A DNA stretch of 64,000 nucleotides from UBA710 sp051655145 (GCA_051655145.1 JBOFZK010000050.1:1-64000); one strand, 5' to 3'; positions 22,574 to 34,363 are shown, counted from the stretch's first letter. The notes: generated by a model not told the origin, from the letters alone. Numbers and translations are program-made.

Positions 22574-25171
22574 ATGAAATTAAAAAATAACCCTTTTAAA
22601 CGTAAAAAAAAGAATATGGGAGTTTTAATAAAATCTTCAGAAATAAGATTTGTTGAATCTATTTTAAAAAAAATAAATTTTATTGAAAAATCAATAAAAA
22701 ATTTAACTGATGATCAATTAAAAAACAGAACACGTGTTTTTAAACAACGTTTAGAACAAGGTGCTAAACTTGACGATATAAGAGCGGAAGCTTTTGCGGT
22801 TGCAAGAGAAGCTACATATAGAGTTCTTGGGAAAAGACCATATGATGTCCAAATGATTGGTGGGCTTATTTTAGATTTAGGTTCAGTTGCAGAAATGAAA
22901 ACTGGAGAAGGAAAAACAATAACTTCTATTGCTCCAATATATTTAAATGCTCTTGAAGGTAAAGGTGTTATTGTTTCAACTGTTAATGAGTATCTAGCAG
23001 AACGTGATGCAAAAGAAATGGGAGAAGTTTTTAATTGATTAGGATTATCGGTTGGAATTAATAAAGCAAACGCTTCTAAAGTATCAAAAAGAAATGCTTA
23101 TAACGCTGATGTTACCTATTCAATTCATTCTGAATTAGGTTTTGATTATCTTCGTGATAATATGGTTATTTCAAATAATGAAAAAGTTCAACGTGATTTG
23201 AATTTTTGTTTAATAGATGAAGTTGATTCAATTTTAATAGATGAAGCTAAAACTCCTTTAATTATTTCTGGAGGAGAAGCTCAAGGAGATGCTATTTATG
23301 AAATGGCTGATGCTTTTGTAAGAACACTTACTCCTTCAAAATATGATATAGATCATGAAACACAATCAATATTTTTAAATTTTGAAGGTGTAAATTATGC
23401 AAATGAATATTTTAAATTTAAAAACTTATATGATATTGAAAATTCAGAAATGGTTCATAGAATTCAAAATGCATTAAGAGCTCATTACATAATGAAAAAA
23501 GATGTTGAATATGTTGTTATTGAGGACAAAATAGAATTAGTAGATTCTTTTACCGGAAGAATTATGGAAGGAAGAGCATATTCTGAAGGATTGCAACAAG
23601 CAATTCAAGCAAAGGAAAAAGTTACAATCGAACCTGAAACTAAAACCTTAGCTACAATAACATATCAAAACTTTTTTAGAATGTTTAAAAAACTTTGTGG
23701 AATGACAGGAACTGCTAAAACAGAAGAACAAGAATTCCTTGATATTTATAATATGAGAGTTAATGTTGTTCCAACAAATAAACCTATTCTTAGAAATGAT
23801 CATCCTGATAAAATTTATTTATCATTATCTGCTAAATATAAGGCAATTATTGAAACAATAAAAGAAGTTCATAAAAAAGGACAACCTATTTTACTTGGAA
23901 CATCACAAGTTGATGAATCAGAAATATTACATGAATTCCTTTTAAAAGAAAATTTACCTCACAAAGTTTTAAATGCAAAACAAGATAAGCAAGAAGCTAT
24001 TATTATTTCTAAAGCAGGAGAATTAGGTTCAATTACAATAGCGACTAATATGGCCGGTAGAGGAACGGATATTAAACTTGGTGAGGGTGTAAGAGAAGTT
24101 GGTGGTCTTTTTGTTATTGGAACAAATAGAGCAGAAGCACAAAGAATTGATAATCAGTTAAAAGGTCGTGCTGGAAGACAAGGAGACGTTGGTGAATCAC
24201 AATTTTTCCTTTCAATAGAAGATTCGCTTATTAAAAGATTTTCTTTACAAGATAAATGAAAGGATATATTTAAATCTTTCGAAGACAGAGAAATTGAAGG
24301 AAAAACAATTAAAAAAGCCTTCATTAGAGCTCAAAAGAAAATAGAAGGATTTAATTACGATTCAAGAAAATCAATTTTAAATTATGACGATGTTATAAGA
24401 AGACAAAGAGATTTAATTTATAAACAAAGAAATATTATTTTAGCTAAAGACAATAATTTAGAAATAATTAAAAGAATGATTAAATCAACTTCTAAAGAAA
24501 TTTTATTTTTAGCTGGTGTTTTAGAAGATAATGGAATGATTAATTATCATAAATTAGTAGATCAAATTAATGAAATATTTTTACAAGAAATTTCTTTTAA
24601 ATTTAATTATGAAGATGTTTTAAATTTAACATTTGAAACAATTCCTTCTTTTTTTGAAACTGCATTATTAGAAATTTATCTTTTAAATAGAGAAAACGCT
24701 ATTAATAATTCTTCTATTGAATGAGTTCAATCAAATGAAAAAAGTTCAATAATAGCTGCTTTAGATAATCAATGAAAATATCATATTGATATAATGGATA
24801 AATTAAGATCATCAACAAACGTTGTTCAATATTCACAAAAAAACCCTTATCAAGTTTATGCTGAAGAAAGTACTTTAAAATTCAATGAAATGGTTAATAT
24901 TATTGCTTTTAATACAATTCAGGAATTATTTAACAATATTAATATTATTAAAGATAAAGAAACAAAAGTATTAAATGTTGGTGGCGTTAAAGTTAATATA
25001 GGTAAAAATACTCCAAAAATTTTAGAGAATTTAATAATTAAAAGAATTGAAAAATTACTTAAAAACAATGTAAAAGATATTAGAAATGAATTAGCTCAAG
25101 AGGCTCAAGAAGAAATAATATTTGATAATGATTATGAAAAAGAATTATTTTTCCTTGATTCTTTCTTATAA
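22574..25171 (+). CDS. secA: Preprotein translocase ATPase SecA
   Basis: Motor that pushes secretory proteins through SecYEG. 865 residues. Walker A MKTGEGKT near residue 115, DEAD-like Walker B LIDEVDS near 215, helicase motifs TNMAGRGTDIKLG and QLKGRAGRQGDVGESQFF. The preprotein-crosslinking region and helical wing/scaffold are complete, but the C-terminal zinc-binding SecB-type tail is absent, as in other Mollicutes. Start ATG 22574 lies 11 bases after a TATAAA, with no SD; a second ATG at codon 15 (MGVLIKSSE) is an alternative. Five TGA Trp codons are read through. Confidence 0.96.
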
Positions 25172-25203
25172 TATAAAGTATTAAATATCTAAACGGAGAT
25201 AAT

Positions 25204-25755
25204 GTGAGCGATAAAAAATATGTAACGAAAATTCTTTTTTCAGAAAAAGAAATAGCAAACAAAATAAAAGAATTAGCTTTGTGAGTAGATGAAACATATG
25301 GAAATTCTCAAAATTTAATTCTAATTTCAATTTTAAAAGGTTCAATTCCTTTTTTAGCTCAACTAATTAAATCAGTTAAAACAAACCACGAAATAGATTT
25401 TATGACTATTTCTACTTATAGAGGAAATCAAAAATCTTCAGGAAATATTAAAATAGTTATGGATTTGGCTAATGATATTTCTGGAAAAGATGTTTTAATT
25501 GTTGAAGATATTGTTGATAGTGGCCTTTCTCTTGATAAAGTAAAAGAAAATTTAAAAAGAAGAAACCCTAATTCAATTAAAGTTTTAACCTTACTTGATA
25601 AAAAAGAAGGAAGAAAAAACAATTTTGAGGTTGATAAATATGGTTTTATCGCTCCAAACGAATTTCTTATAGGTTTTGGTTTAGATGTTAAAGAAAAATT
25701 AAGAAATCTTCCTTATATAGGAATTTTTAATAAAGATTTATTCGACGAAATCTAA
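25204..25755 (+). CDS. hpt: Hypoxanthine phosphoribosyltransferase
   Basis: Purine salvage: hypoxanthine or guanine plus PRPP gives IMP or GMP. 183 residues. The PRPP-binding motif VLIVEDIVDSGLSL is clear, with the DFMTISTYRGNQKSSG loop and the C-terminal FGLDVKEKLRNLPYIGI segment typical of HPRT. The start is GTG at 25204 (VSDKKYVTKILFS), with CGGAGA upstream; the overlapping ATG at 25202 gives a frame that ends after a few codons. Salvage is essential in organisms without purine synthesis. Confidence 0.94.
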
Positions 25756-25845
25756 TAATAATAGTATTTTTAATATTTTAATATAAAATAAATCGAAAAA
25801 ATTATTTATAATTATAATTATTTAAATAACAAAGAAAGAGGAACA

Positions 25846-26559
25846 ATGCATAATACTCAATTTCCTTATTTAGCAAATAGAAAACAAATTAATACAAATC
25901 AATTCGGATATAACCAAAATCAGCAATTTTTTAGAAGAACAAATAATGGATGAATTATTCAAGGTAATACTCAAGAGCCAGAAGAAACACAAACCTTGAC
26001 TCTTTCTATTACAAACAAATATAAGTTTCCATTAAATAATAATAGAATTTCAAATATTTATTATAATCCTGTTTCACAACAACAATATTATCAACCAGCG
26101 CCACAAGTGGTTCCAATACAAAACACTTATTATAATCCTGTTCCACAACAACAACATTATCAACCAGTGCCACAAGTAGCTCCAGTAGTACAAAATACTT
26201 ATTATAATCCTGTTCCACAACAACAACATTACCAACCAGCTCCTATGACTTATCCAGGCTCAAATGTTGTTTATCAACCACAACACTGTTCAACAGCTCC
26301 TATAGCACCTATAATGCCTCTAACAACAAATAATAATCACCAATCACAACATTGTCAAACAAATTCAAATAATAATTCACAATGTAATCAATCAATTAAT
26401 AATAATCAAAATCAAAATATTAATAAACATAATAATGTTTCTCAATATAATTATTCTCCTACAACAGATGGATTATTACCTTTAATTTATGAAGCAATAG
26501 ATATTGCTAAGACCCAAAAAACACTACTTTACAAATTTATTGATGTTTTTACTAAGTAA
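25846..26559 (+). CDS. Gln/Pro/Tyr/Asn-rich low-complexity repeat protein
   Basis: 237 residues, no family recognised. SD AAAGAGGA lies before the ATG. The first ~65 residues are polar (GYNQNQQFF, GWIIQG). Residues 70-140 are three near-identical 23-24-residue units of the type NTYYNPVPQQQHYQPAPQ. An Asn/Gln/His-rich stretch follows (~155-200), and then a short amphipathic helix closes the protein (LPLIYEAIDIAKTQKTLL). No signal peptide and no membrane segment. Its composition resembles the P/Q-rich part of the protein at 17898-19826 and, loosely, low-complexity cytoskeletal proteins of mycoplasma attachment structures. The glf gene starts 2 bases after its stop, so the two share a transcript. 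Confidence 0.8.
26053..26265 (+). repeat. Three tandem 69-72-bp units
   Basis: Units start at 26053 (69 bp), 26122 (72 bp) and 26194 (72 bp, degenerate in its second half). Units 1 and 2 encode xxYYNPVxQQQxYQPxPQVxPxxQ. Units 2 and 3 are nearly identical over their first 45 bases. In-frame slippage here would lengthen or shorten the protein. Confidence 0.85.
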
Positions 26560-26561
26560 GT

Positions 26562-27725
26562 ATGAAGGACAATAAAAAAAAAGTTATTGTTGTTGGTGCT
26601 GGAATTTCTGGTGCAACAATAGCAAGATATTTAGCGGAAAAAAATTATAGCATTGAAATTTATGAAAAGCGAGATGTAGTAGCTGGTCATATTTTTGATC
26701 AAGAAATTGAAGGAATAATTGTTCAAAAATATGGTCCTCATATTTTTCATACTTCAAAAGAAAAAGTAATTAATTTTATTAATAAATTTATGGAGAAAAA
26801 TAATTTTAATAATAGAGTTGAAGGTTTTGTTCAAGGAAAAAAAATTCCCATACCTTTTAACTTTACAGGTATTGATACATTTTTTATGGATGATGCTGAA
26901 GAAATAAAAAAAATCTTATTAAACGATTTTAAAGATTTAAAATCTGTTCCAATTTTAGAACTTGAAAAACATAATAATCCTTTAATAAAAAAATTATCAA
27001 AATTTGTATATGAAAATATATTCGAAAACTATACTACTAAAATGTGGGGTTTAAATCCTAATAAAATTGATAAATCAGTTACTGCAAGAGTTCCTATTGT
27101 TTTATCATATTATGATCGTTACTTTGTTGATCCATTTGAAGGAATACCTATTCATGGTTTTACAAAGGTGGTTGAAAATATTTTAAATCATAACAATATT
27201 AAAGTTTTTCTATCCAATGATGCAGATAAAAATATAGTTTTTAATGATGATAAAGTTTTATTTAATGGAGAAGATAATTTAATTATTTATACAGGACCAA
27301 TTGATAAGTTGTTCAAAAATGAATATGGAATTCTTGATTATCGTTCTTTAAAAATTGATATTGAAAAATTACCAGTTTCTCAATATCAAGAAACAGCAGT
27401 AGTAAATTATCCTGCAGATCCAAAAATGACAAGAATTACTGAATTTCAAAATTTTTATCCTGAAAAGCCAAGAAAACAATACACATACATTTCAAAAGAA
27501 TATCCAGGAGCCTATGATCCTGATGATAAAGTATTTAATGAACCATATTATCCATTAGCTTCTAATGAAGCGAGAATAAAGTATAATAGATATAGTCAAT
27601 GTGCCAAAAAATATAAAAATCTTTTACTTTTAGGAAGACTTGCTAGATTTGAATATATAAATATGGACGAAGCAATAAATCAAGCTCTGGAATTGGGCGA
27701 AAAAATAATAAACGAATATAAATAA
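26562..27725 (+). CDS. glf: UDP-galactopyranose mutase
   Basis: FAD enzyme that interconverts UDP-galactopyranose and UDP-galactofuranose, the donor for galactofuranose in surface polysaccharides. 387 residues, normal length. The N-terminal dinucleotide fold is VVGAGISGATIARYLAEK; GPHIFHTSKEKV, the MWGLNPNKIDKSVTARVP segment and the C-terminal GRLARFEYINMDEAINQA with bound-flavin residues are typical of GLF. Starts 2 bases after the preceding repeat protein and is followed by acpS and plsC, so it may sit in an envelope-related operon. No galactofuranosyltransferase is in the window. Confidence 0.95.
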   Translation: MKDNKKKVIVVGAGISGATIARYLAEKNYSIEIYEKRDVVAGHIFDQEIEGIIVQKYGPHIFHTSKEKVINFINKFMEKNNFNNRVEGFVQGKKIPIPFNFTGIDTFFMDDAEEIKKILLNDFKDLKSVPILELEKHNNPLIKKLSKFVYENIFENYTTKMWGLNPNKIDKSVTARVPIVLSYYDRYFVDPFEGIPIHGFTKVVENILNHNNIKVFLSNDADKNIVFNDDKVLFNGEDNLIIYTGPIDKLFKNEYGILDYRSLKIDIEKLPVSQYQETAVVNYPADPKMTRITEFQNFYPEKPRKQYTYISKEYPGAYDPDDKVFNEPYYPLASNEARIKYNRYSQCAKKYKNLLLLGRLARFEYINMDEAINQALELGEKIINEYK

Positions 27726-27732
27726 GGAAAAA

Positions 27733-28032
27733 ATGATAGGTGTTGATTTAACGAGAATTTCAAGATTTGAAAATGTAGAATTAGATTTCGTTTTAAGAGT
27801 TCTTAGTCCAAAAGAAGTTAGTGCATATAAAGCATTAAATCCAGAATCAAAAGCTAAATACATAGCTACTAGATGAGCAATAAAAGAAGCGATTTTCAAA
27901 GCTGATAATAAATATAGTAATTTTTCTAAAATTTATATTAATAAAATAGAAAAAGTATATTCATTTAAAGATTTTCAAATTTCCGTTTCTAATGAAGGAG
28001 ATTATATTATAGCATTTGTTATAATAATATAA
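27733..28032 (+). CDS. acpS: Holo-acyl-carrier-protein synthase
   Basis: Transfers phosphopantetheine from CoA to acyl carrier protein. 99 residues, a little short for AcpS (~115-120). The two signatures are present: N-terminal MIGVDLTRISRF with the magnesium Asp, and RWAIKEAIFKA with the catalytic Glu/Lys. One TGA encodes the Trp of that second motif. AAGGAAA precedes the ATG. It lies 7 bases after glf and 2 before plsC, consistent with a lipid/envelope operon; coaD at 46532 supplies the CoA precursor step. Confidence 0.9.
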
Positions 28033-28034
28033 TT

Positions 28035-29000
28035 ATGAATAACGATAAAAAGAAAATAAATAAAAAAGTTGTTTTAACAAAACCATTTTTTGATTTTACA
28101 GCATTAAGATGTAAAGGTAAAGCAAAAAGAGCTCAAGCAGATCCTAGTAGATATCCTCTTGAAAATAGATATATGTTTTTATTAAAACAAATAAAAAGAA
28201 TGCTTAAAATTTTAAAAGTAAAAATTATTGTAAAAGGTTATGAAAACGTTCAATCAAGTGGTCCTGCCTTTTTAGTTTCTAATCACCAAGATAATTCAGA
28301 TCCAATTATTATAGCTTGTGCATTAGCTAAACAAGGACATGACAAAGAAGAAAAAGAAAAATTAGTAACATTTCTTGCAAAGGAAGAACTAAAATATAAT
28401 CCTAAAACAAGATGACCATTAGAATTAATCAATACATTTTTTCTTGATAGAGATAATCCAAGAGCGGCTTATGAAACATATTTAAATTTTGGCAAATTCG
28501 TTAAAAATGAAAAAACATTCGGACTTATTTTTCCTGAAGGTACTAGAAACAAAGAAGGATCAATATCTCCTTTTAAATCAGCAGCTGTTAAAGTAGCTCA
28601 AAAAGAACTTATTTCTATTATTCCCGTTACAATTAATAATTCAATTTCTGGTTTTACTCATAAAAGAAATGTTCCATTAGTTGTCGAAGTTATTTTTCAT
28701 AAAAAAATAAGTGCTTCTTCTTTTGTAAATCAAACTTCACAAGCTTTAGCTCAAAGAGTTGAAACTATTGTAAAAAGCGAATTTAAAAAACCTGAATATA
28801 ATTTTGTAAATTCTTTAACTGAAAAGAAAAAAGAAAAACTTTTAAAACTAGAAACTAAATTTAAAAAACAAGAACAAAAAGTTTTCCTTAAAGATCAAAA
28901 AAGAAGACAAAAAGAAGCAGATCAAGAGAAAAAGATTTTAGAACAAGAAGAAAAAGAACTTAAAAAATATATGCAAAAAGAAGAAAAAGAAAAAAAATAA
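28035..29000 (+). CDS. plsC: 1-acyl-sn-glycerol-3-phosphate acyltransferase
   Basis: Makes phosphatidic acid from lysophosphatidic acid at the inner face of the membrane. 321 residues. The acyltransferase motifs are NHQDNSD (the HX4D box) near residue 80, and FPEGTRNKEG near 170, with the IIPVTINNS segment following. The last ~75 residues form a highly charged Lys/Glu tail (KKEKLLKLETKFKKQEQK) that is likely a coiled coil and is not part of the usual enzyme. The stop is one base from the convergent metK stop. Confidence 0.93.
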
Positions 29001-29001
29001 A

Positions 29002-30135
29002 TTATTTTATTTTATCTTTAATTTTTAATATTTCTTTAACCTTATTAGTTTTTTCTCAAGGTAGACTTATATCAGTTCTTCCAAAATGTCCATAAGTTGC
29101 TGTTTGGAAATAAATAGGTTTTCTAAGATCTAAATCTCTAATTATTCCTCCAGGAGTTAAATCAAAAACTTTATTAATTATTTTTTCTATTTTATCTTTA
29201 GAAATTTTTTCAGTTCCAAATGTTTCAACAAAAACAGAAATTGGCTTTACTATTCCTATTCCATAAGAAATTTGAAGCTCAATTTTGTCAGCTATTTTAG
29301 CAGCTACTAAATTCTTTGCAACTCATCTTGCAGCATATGCAGCTGAACGATCTACTTTTGTTGGATCTTTTCCACTAAAAGCACCACCACCATGTCTAGC
29401 TGCACCACCATAAGTATCTACTATTATTTTTCTCCCGGTTAAACCGGTATCGCCAATTGGACCACCAATTGTAAAACTTCCTGAAGGATTAATTATTATT
29501 TTATATTTTTTAGTTGGTAAATATTCATTTATAACAGGTTCAATAACTAGTTTTGTAACTTTTTCTTCAATTGTTTTTTTTGAAACATTTTCATCATGTT
29601 GTATTGACATTAAAATAGTATCTATTTCTTTTCCAGAATCATTATATGAAATAGTAACTTGTGATTTCATATCAAACTTTAAAAATGATAATTCACCACT
29701 TCTAATAAGTGATTCTGTTAATTTATTTAATTTATGAGCAATAACTAAAGTAATAGGCATAAATTCTTTTGTTTCATTTGTAGCATAACCAAAAATTATT
29801 CCTTGATCACCAGCACCTATAGTTCCATCTGAATGTTCAACAGAATGAAGAATTTCTTTTGATTGAGAGTTAACATTAGAAAGAATAGTAAAATCATTTT
29901 CACTATATCCTAGCTTAAGTAATATTTCTCATGTAGTAGCTGTTATATCAACATATGTCGTAGTAGTTATTTCTCCACCAACAATAATTAACCTATTAGA
30001 AGCCATTACTTCTACCGCTACTTTAGCTGTTGGATCTTTTTTTAAAATCTTGTCCAAGATAGCATCAGAAATTTGATCGCATATTTTATCAGGGTGTCCA
30101 ACACCAACAGATTCGGAAGTAAAGTAATATTTCAT
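29002..30135 (-). CDS. metK: S-adenosylmethionine synthase
   Basis: Makes the methyl donor SAM from methionine and ATP. 377 residues, normal. Signatures: GHPDKICDQISDAI at the N-terminus, GAGDQGIIFGYATNET with the hexapeptide loop region, and GGAARHGGGAFSGKDPTKVD. The GGGAFSGKD P-loop is intact. GGGG precedes the ATG. Divergent from valS and convergent with plsC. SAM users in the window include RlmB. Confidence 0.97.
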
Positions 30136-30208
30136 TTTTCCCCAAAAATTTATTTTTTAAATTATATCATTTATTATAAACTGAAATATTTTATAATATT
30201 ATAAAAGT

Positions 30209-32713
30209 ATGCAAAATGAAATAATAGATGATAAAAAATATAATCATCAAACTGTAGAGAAAAATATAAATAAAAAATGAATTGAAAAAAAATTTTTTTC
30301 AGTTCATGATGAAAGCAAAGTTCCCTTTTGTATTATTCTTCCCCCTCCTAATGTAACAGGTAAATTACATTTAGGACATGCATGAGATGGTTATATTCAA
30401 GATTCAATAATAAGATATAAAAAAATACAAGGATTTGATGTTTTATTTTTACCAGCAACAGACCATGCTGGAATAGCTACTCAAACAAAAGTTGAACAAA
30501 AACTTGCTGAAGAAAATATTGATAAACATTCATTAGGAAGAGAAGGGTTTTTAAAAAAAGCTTTTGAATGAAAAGAATTATATGCAGGAATTATAAAACA
30601 GCAATGAAATAAATTAGGTCTTGCTTTAGATTATACAAATGAAAGATTTACATTAGATCCTGAAGCTAATAAAGCAGTAAATAAAATATTTATTGATTTG
30701 TATAATAAAGGTTTAATTTATAGAGATAAAAAACCAATTAATTGAGATGTTAAATTAAAAACAGCAATTTCTAATATAGAAGTTATTAATAAAGAACAAA
30801 ATTCTAAAATGTATTATATTAAATATTTTTTAGAAAACAAAGAAGATTTTATAACTATTGCAACAACAAGAATTGAAACAATTTTTTCAGATGTTGCTAT
30901 TGCTTTTAACCCTAAAGATAAAAACAAAAATAAATACCTAAATAAAAAAGTTATTAATCCTTTAACAAAAGAACTTCTTCCTATTATTACTGACGATTAT
31001 ATTAAAATCGATTTCGGTAGTGGATTTATGAAAGTTTCTGCACATGCCATAAATGATATTGATATTATTAAAAAGAATAATTTAGAAATTAAAGAATGTA
31101 TTGATGAAGATGGAAATTTAAATGATTTGGCAAGAATATTTAAAGGTTTAAATAGAGAAGAAGCAAGAAAAAAAATAGAAATATTTTTAAAAGAAAATGA
31201 TTTACTTGTTGAAATAAAAAATATAAAAAATAATATTGGATTTTCAGAAAGAACAAACGAAGTAATTGAAATACTTGTAAAATCTCAATGATTTTTAAAA
31301 ATGAAACCATTTTCAGAATTAGTTTTAAATAATTTAAATTCAAAGGATAAAGTAGAAATAATTCCTAAAAGATTTGAAAAAATTCTTCAACATTGAATGA
31401 AAGATACATATGATTGAAATTTATCAAGACAACTTTGATGAGGACATAGAATTCCTGTTTGATATAAAGGGAAAGAAATTTTAGTTCAAGAAGAAAACCC
31501 AGGAAAAGAATGAATTCAAGACGAGGATGTACTAGATACATGATTTTCTTCTGGTATTGCTCCTTTTTCCTTTTTAGGATGACCAAATGAAGAAAAATTT
31601 TTAAAACGTTTCTTTCCAACATCAATTTTAGTTACAGGATATGACATTATTTTCTTCTGAGTTGCAAGAATGTATTTCTTTTCATTAGAATTTATGAAAG
31701 AAATACCATTTAATAAATTATTATTACATGGTTTAATTAAGGATGAGCAAGGAAGAAAAATGTCTAAATCTTTAGGAAATGGAATTGATCCAATGGAAGT
31801 TATTGATCAATATGGTTCTGATTCTCTTCGTTGATTTTTATTAACAAATTCTTCACCAGGAAATGATATAAATTATAGTACAGAAAAACTTAATAATGCT
31901 TGAGCTTTATGTAATAAATTATGAAATATTAATAGATATATTATTAATATGTCAGAGGATAATAATACTGAATTATTTTTTAGTGACAAATGAATAAATG
32001 CTAAATTATTTAGTTTAGAAAAAAATATAAAAAAATTCATGGAAAAATTTAATTTCGCTTTTATAGGAAAAGAAATTTCTAACTTTATTTATAATGATTT
32101 TTCATCATATTATGTTGAATTTTTAAAAGTAAATCCAAACAAAAAAAACGCAAAAGAAATTCTTGAAAAATTACTAATAATTATTCATCCATTTTTACCA
32201 TTTATTACTGATAAACTTTATTTAAATTTAACAGGAAAAGAATTATTAGAATCTACTGAATATGAACTAAAAAATTATTCTAATGTAAGTTATATTGATA
32301 GAGCAATCGAAATAATTGATATGATAAAAAACTTTAGAAATATTTATAATATTCCAGTTAAAGAAAAAGTGTTTTTTAATATAATAAAAATTAATGAAAA
32401 AAATATAAATGAATTAGTAAAAATAGTTAATAAATTAGCTAATGCAGACATACAAGAAAATAAAGGTGTTTTATATAAAAATTCTTCTTTGGAAATAAGT
32501 ATAAAAATAAGCGAAGAATTAATAAAAATTGAACAAGAAAAACTTTTAAAAGAAAAACTTTTTATTGAATCAGAAATTAAAAGAGCCAATGATATTTTAT
32601 CTAATAAAAAATTTGTATTAAAAGCTCCAAAAGAAAAAGTACAAATTGAACAAGAAAAATTAAAATTATTCACAGAAAAACTAGTTTTAATAAATGAAAA
32701 AATAAAAGGATAA
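30209..32713 (+). CDS. valS: Valyl-tRNA synthetase, editing site altered
   Basis: Charges tRNA-Val. 834 residues, short for ValRS. HIGH is HLGH in NVTGKLHLGHAWDGY near residue 55, KMSKS is RKMSKSLGNGIDP near 520, and the C-terminal coiled-coil arm (KIEQEKLLKEKLFIESEI) is present. In the CP1 editing domain TTRPET is TTRIET (219-224) and the usual TPAHDFND is SAHAIND, so the Asp that follows AH is Ala280. That Asp binds the amino group of the misacylated residue in class Ia editing domains, so proofreading of threonine is probably weakened or lost. A TATAAT ends 11 bases before the ATG with no SD, suggesting a leaderless mRNA. folD follows after 1 base. Confidence 0.95.
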
Positions 32714-32714
32714 T

Positions 32715-33548
32715 ATGAATATTTTAGATGGAGTTGCATTAAGTAAAAAAATACTTGAAGAAATAAAAGAAGAAATAGATAAAAACAATTATAAAATTTC
32801 CTTTTGTATTATTCAAATTGGCGATGTATTTGAATCTAATAAATATATTAATAACAAACTTAAAAAAACATCATATGTAGGAATAAAAACGGATCATAAA
32901 AAATACGATAATAATATAAGTTTTAAAGATTTAGAAAAAGAAATAAATTCATTTAAAAATTTATATGATGGAATTATTATTCAATTACCTATTCCTTCAA
33001 CATTAAATAAAAAAAATGTTCTTGATCTAATTGATGTTGAAAAAGATGTTGATGGTCTTACAACAAAAAATAAAATAAACTTTATAAACAATGAAGGCTT
33101 TTATTTTGTTCCAGCAACAGCAAAAGCTATAATTACTTGTTTAGAACAAAACAAAATAGAAATAAAAAACAAAAAAGCATATGTTATAGGAGAATCAGAA
33201 CTCGTTGGAAACCCTACAAAAATATTGCTTGATAGATTAGGTGCTATTACTAGATCATTTAATATTGAAACAGGTATAAAAGGAAGTGAAGAAGCAGATA
33301 TTCTTATTGTAGCTGCGGGGTGTGCTAATTTAGTGAAAAAAGAAAATATAAAAAAAGGATCAACAGTAATCGATGTTGGTATAAATACATTTGACGAAAA
33401 TAAAATAGTTGGAGATGTAGATATTCAGAATGCTAAAGAAAAAATTGATAATTTTTCTCCATCACCAGGAGGGATAGGGCCCCTTACTATTTGTTCTTTA
33501 ATTCAAAATATAGTTTTAGCTTATAAAAGAAAAATTATGTCTCAATAA
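32715..33548 (+). CDS. folD: Methylenetetrahydrofolate dehydrogenase/cyclohydrolase
   Basis: Bifunctional one-carbon enzyme that interconverts methylene-, methenyl- and formyl-THF; the product feeds initiator-tRNA formylation. 277 residues. Motifs: ESNKYINNKLKKTSYVGI with the catalytic Lys, IIIQLPIPSTLNKKNVLDLI, KDVDGLTTKN, and SPSPGGIGPLTICSLIQN near the C-terminus. It starts one base after valS in the same transcript. The 3' end overlaps the convergent hydrolase gene by 14 bases. Confidence 0.95.
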   Translation: MNILDGVALSKKILEEIKEEIDKNNYKISFCIIQIGDVFESNKYINNKLKKTSYVGIKTDHKKYDNNISFKDLEKEINSFKNLYDGIIIQLPIPSTLNKKNVLDLIDVEKDVDGLTTKNKINFINNEGFYFVPATAKAIITCLEQNKIEIKNKKAYVIGESELVGNPTKILLDRLGAITRSFNIETGIKGSEEADILIVAAGCANLVKKENIKKGSTVIDVGINTFDENKIVGDVDIQNAKEKIDNFSPSPGGIGPLTICSLIQNIVLAYKRKIMSQ

Positions 33549-34362
33549 ATTCTTCTAATACATCAATAAAATATTCAGGAGTTTCTTTAAAAGGGATATG
33601 CCCAATCTCTTTAAAAAAATCAATTTGGATATATGGTTTTGATGATTTTTTAAAAGCAAAAACTATAGAATTTCTAGGGATTATTTTATTTTCATAACCA
33701 CTAACTATTAAAGTTTTTTGTTTTATTAATGATTCTTCTTTTCTTGCGGCTATAACAAAGTTATAAAAAGAACAAATATCATTACCAAGACTTTTTAAAA
33801 AAGCTCTATTTTCTAATCTATATTTGGTATCTTCTCTAATAATTTTTTCAATATTATCTTTATTTAATGTATTAATAATGTTGAAATAAAATAAATTATG
33901 TAATTTAAGATTTTTATCAAAATTTCTAGGAATATAAGCAGGTTTTTTGAAATAAAAATGAAACAACATAAAAGAATTCATTGGAGAAATTAAGAATAAT
34001 TTTTTAACTCTTTTTTGAAATCTATTAGCTACTCTTGTAGCAATTAATGCCCCAAAAGAATGACCTATTAAAATAACTTTTTCAAGATTTCTATCTTCTA
34101 TAAAATCATTACAATAATCAACTAAATATCTGACATCAATTTCTTTTATATTTTGGTCTTTGGAAATCTTATTATATTTACTTCCAGGAAGTTCAATTCC
34201 ATAATAATTATATTTGTGAATATCTTTAAATAAAACAATAGTATCATTAAAAAAATCACAATCTAAAGAGTATTCGTGAATAAAAACAATATTTCCCTTT
34301 GGATTATCAACTTTTGCTTTTTGATAATGAAAAACCTCTTTTTTTGTTTCTACTAGCTTCAT
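33535..34362 (-). CDS. Alpha/beta hydrolase
   Basis: 275 residues with the canonical alpha/beta-hydrolase layout: nucleophile elbow GHSFGA (Ser ~99), an oxyanion region at VFIHEYS, and the catalytic His in the late segment EIGHIPFKE. The acidic residue is likely in the IVSGYENKI region. No signal peptide, so probably cytosolic. Mycoplasmas have several such lipase/esterase-like proteins with unknown substrates; they are often annotated as lysophospholipase or proline iminopeptidase-like without proof. It follows the deoxynucleoside kinase by one base and is co-transcribed with it. Confidence 0.85.
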   Translation of the reverse strand: MKLVETKKEVFHYQKAKVDNPKGNIVFIHEYSLDCDFFNDTIVLFKDIHKYNYYGIELPGSKYNKISKDQNIKEIDVRYLVDYCNDFIEDRNLEKVILIGHSFGALIATRVANRFQKRVKKLFLISPMNSFMLFHFYFKKPAYIPRNFDKNLKLHNLFYFNIINTLNKDNIEKIIREDTKYRLENRAFLKSLGNDICSFYNFVIAARKEESLIKQKTLIVSGYENKIIPRNSIVFAFKKSSKPYIQIDFFKEIGHIPFKETPEYFIDVLEEFIET

Positions 34363-34363
34363 T

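Noticed and set aside
25202..25222. ATG 25202 as the hpt start
   Set aside because: That frame meets a stop after a few codons; the GTG at 25204 continues into the full HPRT sequence.
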